DNA of 7,971 nt from assembly GCA_021776145.1 (NCBI GenBank), contig JAJFGM010000648.1, positions 1-7,971 of the forward strand, written 5' to 3'. The notes beneath the pieces were generated by a model. That model was not told the origin of the DNA. It did not search any database and saw only the letters and a list, made by a program, of their open reading frames with translations. Below, in pieces: positions 5,689 through 7,971 of this stretch. Position 1 is the stretch's first letter; each line of letters begins with the position of its first letter. The stretch comes from Kiloniellaceae bacterium (lineage in GTDB: Bacteria; Pseudomonadota; Alphaproteobacteria; Kiloniellales; Kiloniellaceae). The position numbers and the translations under genes were made by a program.

Positions 5689-6978
5689 ATGGCCGCCGCC
5701 CCACCCAATCCGCGCAGCGAAGCGCTCGCCCTGCTCGATCAGGTCCTGGAAAAGCGCCGGCCACTCGACGTTGCACTGGAGAACAACAGCAGCCTCGCCA
5801 ACATGCCGGTCCGCGACCGCGCCTTCGCGCGGCTCCTGGTCATGACCCTGCTGCGCCGCCTTGGCCAGCTCGATGCCCTGATCGACCACTGCCTGGCGCG
5901 TCCGCTGAAAGACAAACAGATCGGCGTGCGCAATCTGCTGCGCCTCGGCGCCGCACAGCTCCTGTTTCTTGGCACACCGGCGCACGCCGCCGTCAGCACC
6001 ACCATGCTGCTGGCCGAACATCCCCGTCTCGCTGGGCAGAAGGGGCTGATAAATGCCGTCTTGCGGCGCCTGTCGCGCGAGGGGCCAGCCTTCGCCGCCG
6101 CCCAGGATGCCGCCCGCCTCAACACCCCGGCCTGGCTGTGGGAGGCCTGGACAGAGGCCTACGGCGCGGAAACGACGCGCGCAATTGCCGAGGCCCACCA
6201 GCGCGAAGCGCCGCTGGACCTCAGCGTCAAACAGGATCCGCAGGTCTGGGCCGACAGGCTGCAGGCCAAACTGCTGCCCGGCGGCAGCCTGCGACTCAAG
6301 GGTGGCGAGGTGACCGGCCTGGCCGGCTTTGACGAGGGGGCCTGGTGGGTGCAGGACGCGGCGGCGGCCTGGCCGGCACGGCTTTTGGCGCCGCTCGGCG
6401 GGCTGGGGGTGCTTGACATCTGCGCCGCGCCCGGCGGCAAGACCGCGCAGCTGGCCGCCGCCGGCGCCGCGGTCACCGCCATAGACCGTTCGCCGACACG
6501 GCTAAGACGGCTGCAGCAAAATCTGGCGCGCCTCGGCCTGAACGCGACTTTGGTCGAGGCCGACGCAACGCAGTGGCGCCCGGCAATTCCAGCCGACGCC
6601 GTTCTTCTCGACGCACCTTGCAGTGCCACCGGCACGCTGCGGCGTCACCCCGACATCGCGCAGCTGAAATCGCCGCGCGACCTTGTCAAGCTGACGGATC
6701 TGCAGGCCCGGCTGCTGCGCAACGCACTGGCCTGTCTGCGACCCGGCGGCACCCTGGTCTATGCCGTCTGTTCGCTGCAGCCGGAGGAAGGCCCTGGGCA
6801 AATCGCAAAACTTTTGGCCGAAGACATGGCGCTGCGCCGCGCACCCCTTGCGGCGCGGGAAATCGGCGGACTCGAGGCCGCCGTCACGGCAGAGGGCGAC
6901 CTGCGAACCCTGCCCTGTCACCTTGCCGACGAGGGTGGTCTCGACGGTTTCTATGCCTGCCGGCTGGTGCGAAACTGA
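5689..6978 (+). CDS. rsmB: RsmB, 16S rRNA (cytosine-C5) methyltransferase
   Basis: This 429-residue protein, RsmB/Sun/Fmu, methylates one cytosine of 16S rRNA (C967 in E. coli numbering) using S-adenosylmethionine. Residues ~8-140 form a NusB-like RNA-binding domain. The C-terminal Rossmann methyltransferase domain carries the SAM-binding DICAAPGGKTAQLAA (243-257). The two catalytic-region cysteines of RNA m5C methyltransferases are C311 in LLDAPCSATGT and C361 in VYAVCSLQPEEG. Length and motif order match the family. The ATG at 5689 is the first start after an in-frame TAA at 5677-5679, so the N-terminus is well fixed. No Shine-Dalgarno sequence is visible at normal spacing. It lies in one direction with htpX and rpe. 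Confidence 0.95.
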   Translation: MAAAPPNPRSEALALLDQVLEKRRPLDVALENNSSLANMPVRDRAFARLLVMTLLRRLGQLDALIDHCLARPLKDKQIGVRNLLRLGAAQLLFLGTPAHAAVSTTMLLAEHPRLAGQKGLINAVLRRLSREGPAFAAAQDAARLNTPAWLWEAWTEAYGAETTRAIAEAHQREAPLDLSVKQDPQVWADRLQAKLLPGGSLRLKGGEVTGLAGFDEGAWWVQDAAAAWPARLLAPLGGLGVLDICAAPGGKTAQLAAAGAAVTAIDRSPTRLRRLQQNLARLGLNATLVEADATQWRPAIPADAVLLDAPCSATGTLRRHPDIAQLKSPRDLVKLTDLQARLLRNALACLRPGGTLVYAVCSLQPEEGPGQIAKLLAEDMALRRAPLAAREIGGLEAAVTAEGDLRTLPCHLADEGGLDGFYACRLVRN

Positions 6979-7041
6979 GGGACCGGCGTTTCGCCGCGTG
7001 CCTTCTTGCGGGCGAGTCGCCTTGCTGTTACCTAGAATACC

Positions 7042-7707
7042 ATGCAGCAGAAAACACGAATCGCACCGTCGATCCTAGCCGCGGATTTCGCCTGTCTGGG
7101 CGAAGAAGTTCGTGCCATCACGGCGGCCGGCGCCGACTACGTGCATGTCGATGTCATGGATGGCCACTTCGTGCCGAATATCACCATTGGACCGAACATC
7201 GTCGCCGCCCTGCGCGGCCACAGCAAGCTGGTCTTCGACGTCCACTTGATGATCTCGCCGGTGGACCCCTTCATTCCCGACTTCATCAAGGCCGGCGCCG
7301 ACATCGTCACGCTGCACCCCGAGGCCGGGCCGCATATCCACCGCAGCCTGCAGCTGATCAAATCCCTCGGTGCCAAGGCCGGCATCGCGCTCAATCCCGC
7401 GACCCCGACCGACGTCATCAATCATGTCATGGAAGACCTCGATCTGATCCTGGTCATGTCGGTCAACCCCGGGTTCGGCGGCCAGGCTTTCATCCCCGCC
7501 GCCCTCGACAAGATCCGCGACCTTCGCGGCCGGATCGACGCCGGCGGCCGCCACATCGACCTGCAGGTCGACGGCGGCATCAATTTCGAAACGGCGCCAC
7601 AGGCCGTGGCCGCCGGCGCCGATGTTCTGGTCGCCGGCACCGCGACCTTCACAGGCGGGCGCGAAGCCTATGCCAAGAACATCCAACGCCTGCGGGGCGG
7701 GTCATAG
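7042..7707 (+). CDS. rpe: Ribulose-phosphate 3-epimerase
   Basis: This 221-residue cytoplasmic TIM-barrel enzyme interconverts ribulose 5-phosphate and xylulose 5-phosphate in the pentose phosphate pathway, and in the Calvin cycle where present. It is full length for the family. The N-terminal APSILAADF supplies the conserved serine S10. VHVDVMDGHFVPN holds metal ligand H35 and catalytic D37, VFDVHLM holds H68, and LQVDGGIN holds catalytic D177. MSVNPGFGGQ (139-148) is the conserved loop over the active site, and the phosphate-binding GADVLVAGTATF closes the barrel. In-frame TAG at 7033-7035 lies just before the ATG and fixes the start. No ribosome binding site is evident. The gene follows rsmB by 63 bp and is followed by another frame after 2 bp. 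Nothing tells whether it serves CO2 fixation or only the pentose phosphate pathway. Confidence 0.96.
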   Translation: MQQKTRIAPSILAADFACLGEEVRAITAAGADYVHVDVMDGHFVPNITIGPNIVAALRGHSKLVFDVHLMISPVDPFIPDFIKAGADIVTLHPEAGPHIHRSLQLIKSLGAKAGIALNPATPTDVINHVMEDLDLILVMSVNPGFGGQAFIPAALDKIRDLRGRIDAGGRHIDLQVDGGINFETAPQAVAAGADVLVAGTATFTGGREAYAKNIQRLRGGS

Positions 7708-7709
7708 GC

Positions 7710-7971
7710 GTGCAACGCGGCAGGCTCACCTTTGCACCCGAAACCGGCGGCCAGCTTGCCGGCCCGTCAGCCCCCGCGAACGGGCGGGACGCAGCGCCCG
7801 GGATTGGCGTGCCTGGTGCCGCAATGCCTGGCGTGGATAGGTCTGGCGCGGGTATGTCTGGCGCGGGTATGTCTGGCACCGCTTCATTGCGGCGCAGTCC
7901 GACACGCGGCTTCAAAGCCACCCTCGGGCTGCCGCGCGAGCTTCTCCTCGGTCGACTGGCCTACAGCCTGA
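7710..7971 (+). CDS. Partial frame after rpe, possible heparinase II/III start
   Basis: A frame starting at GTG 7710 stays open for 87 codons to the right edge, so the gene is cut by the window. It begins 2 bp after the rpe stop, with GGGGCGGG about 9 nt upstream that may act as a ribosome binding site. Residues 29-58 are six degenerate pentapeptides (APGIG, VPGAA, MPGVD, RSGAG, MSGAG, MSGTA). The true start could be a later in-frame ATG, such as 7824 or 7869, with the repeats then partly non-coding. The end, FKATLGLPRELLLGRLAYSL, is the only part that looks like ordinary folded protein. In related alphaproteobacteria a heparinase II/III-family gene often follows rsmB/rpe and precedes purH; that synteny, recalled and not tested, is the main reason for the name. 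Confidence that this strand and frame are coding is moderate; in the product name it is low. Confidence 0.45.
   Translation, partial: MQRGRLTFAPETGGQLAGPSAPANGRDAAPGIGVPGAAMPGVDRSGAGMSGAGMSGTASLRRSPTRGFKATLGLPRELLLGRLAYSL
7794..7883 (+). repeat. Degenerate 15-bp tandem repeat, six units
   Basis: Six consecutive 15-bp units start at 7794, 7809, 7824, 7839, 7854 and 7869. The unit is roughly (A/G)TG-(C/T)CT-GGC-GCG-GGT. Units four and five differ at two bases, and the stretch GTCTGGCGCGGGTAT occurs twice exactly (7841-7855, 7856-7870). Read in the frame after rpe, each unit gives a pentapeptide of the form x-(P/S)-G-x-x. The outer units are more diverged than the inner ones, as in an ageing slippage array. 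Confidence 0.75.

Noticed and set aside
6984..6996. CGGCG-TTT-CGCCG hairpin after rsmB as a terminator.
   Set aside because: The stem is only 5 bp and no T-run follows. It is too weak to call a terminator, and rpe continues in the same direction 45 bp later.
7649..7921. Minus-strand frame of 90 codons with IPAPD repeats over the rpe end.
   Set aside because: It overlaps the rpe 3' end antisense, and its repeats are simply the reverse of the 15-bp array. The plus-strand frame fits operon direction and spacing better.

Overview
This is a GC-rich window with gene content and order typical of an alphaproteobacterium, probably Rhodospirillales-like. That placement is inferred from a small DUF1674 gene beside htpX, followed by rsmB and rpe in the same direction. 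No database search was possible.

Layout. Positions 2-394 hold the 3' end of an acetyl-CoA synthetase gene (plus strand). Positions about 395-1560 are an accessory patch. On the minus strand it carries a compact operon, parD antitoxin > parE toxin > truncated serine recombinase, with successive genes overlapping by 4 nt. The patch is flanked by two diverged copies of the last ~46 coding bases of acs (347-419 and 1438-1495), and an AT-richer stretch with palindromes lies upstream of parD. This looks like the remnant of a mobile-element module that inserted, or was rearranged, just behind acs.

Positions 1561-3129 (minus) encode a MocR/PdxR-type regulator: a GntR-like DNA-binding domain fused to a PLP-dependent aminotransferase-like domain. 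It is divergent from an EamA/DMT-family membrane transporter (3423-4316, plus). The shared 293-bp spacer is the likely control region. The transporter converges on a small DUF1674 (SDHAF4-like) succinate dehydrogenase assembly factor (4346-4588, minus).

A 4 x 15-bp minisatellite (4614-4673) separates DUF1674 from the divergent plus-strand cluster: htpX (membrane zinc protease), rsmB (16S rRNA m5C methyltransferase), rpe (ribulose-phosphate 3-epimerase), and an open frame running off the right edge. That last frame starts 2 nt after rpe, carries a degenerate 15-bp/pentapeptide repeat, and may be the start of a heparinase II/III-like gene, judged mainly from expected synteny.

The right half is ordinary chromosomal housekeeping. 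The parts worth a second look are the toxin-antitoxin/recombinase remnant, the duplicated acs tail around it, and the two 15-bp repeat tracts. I see no convincing new multi-gene defence or biosynthetic system.
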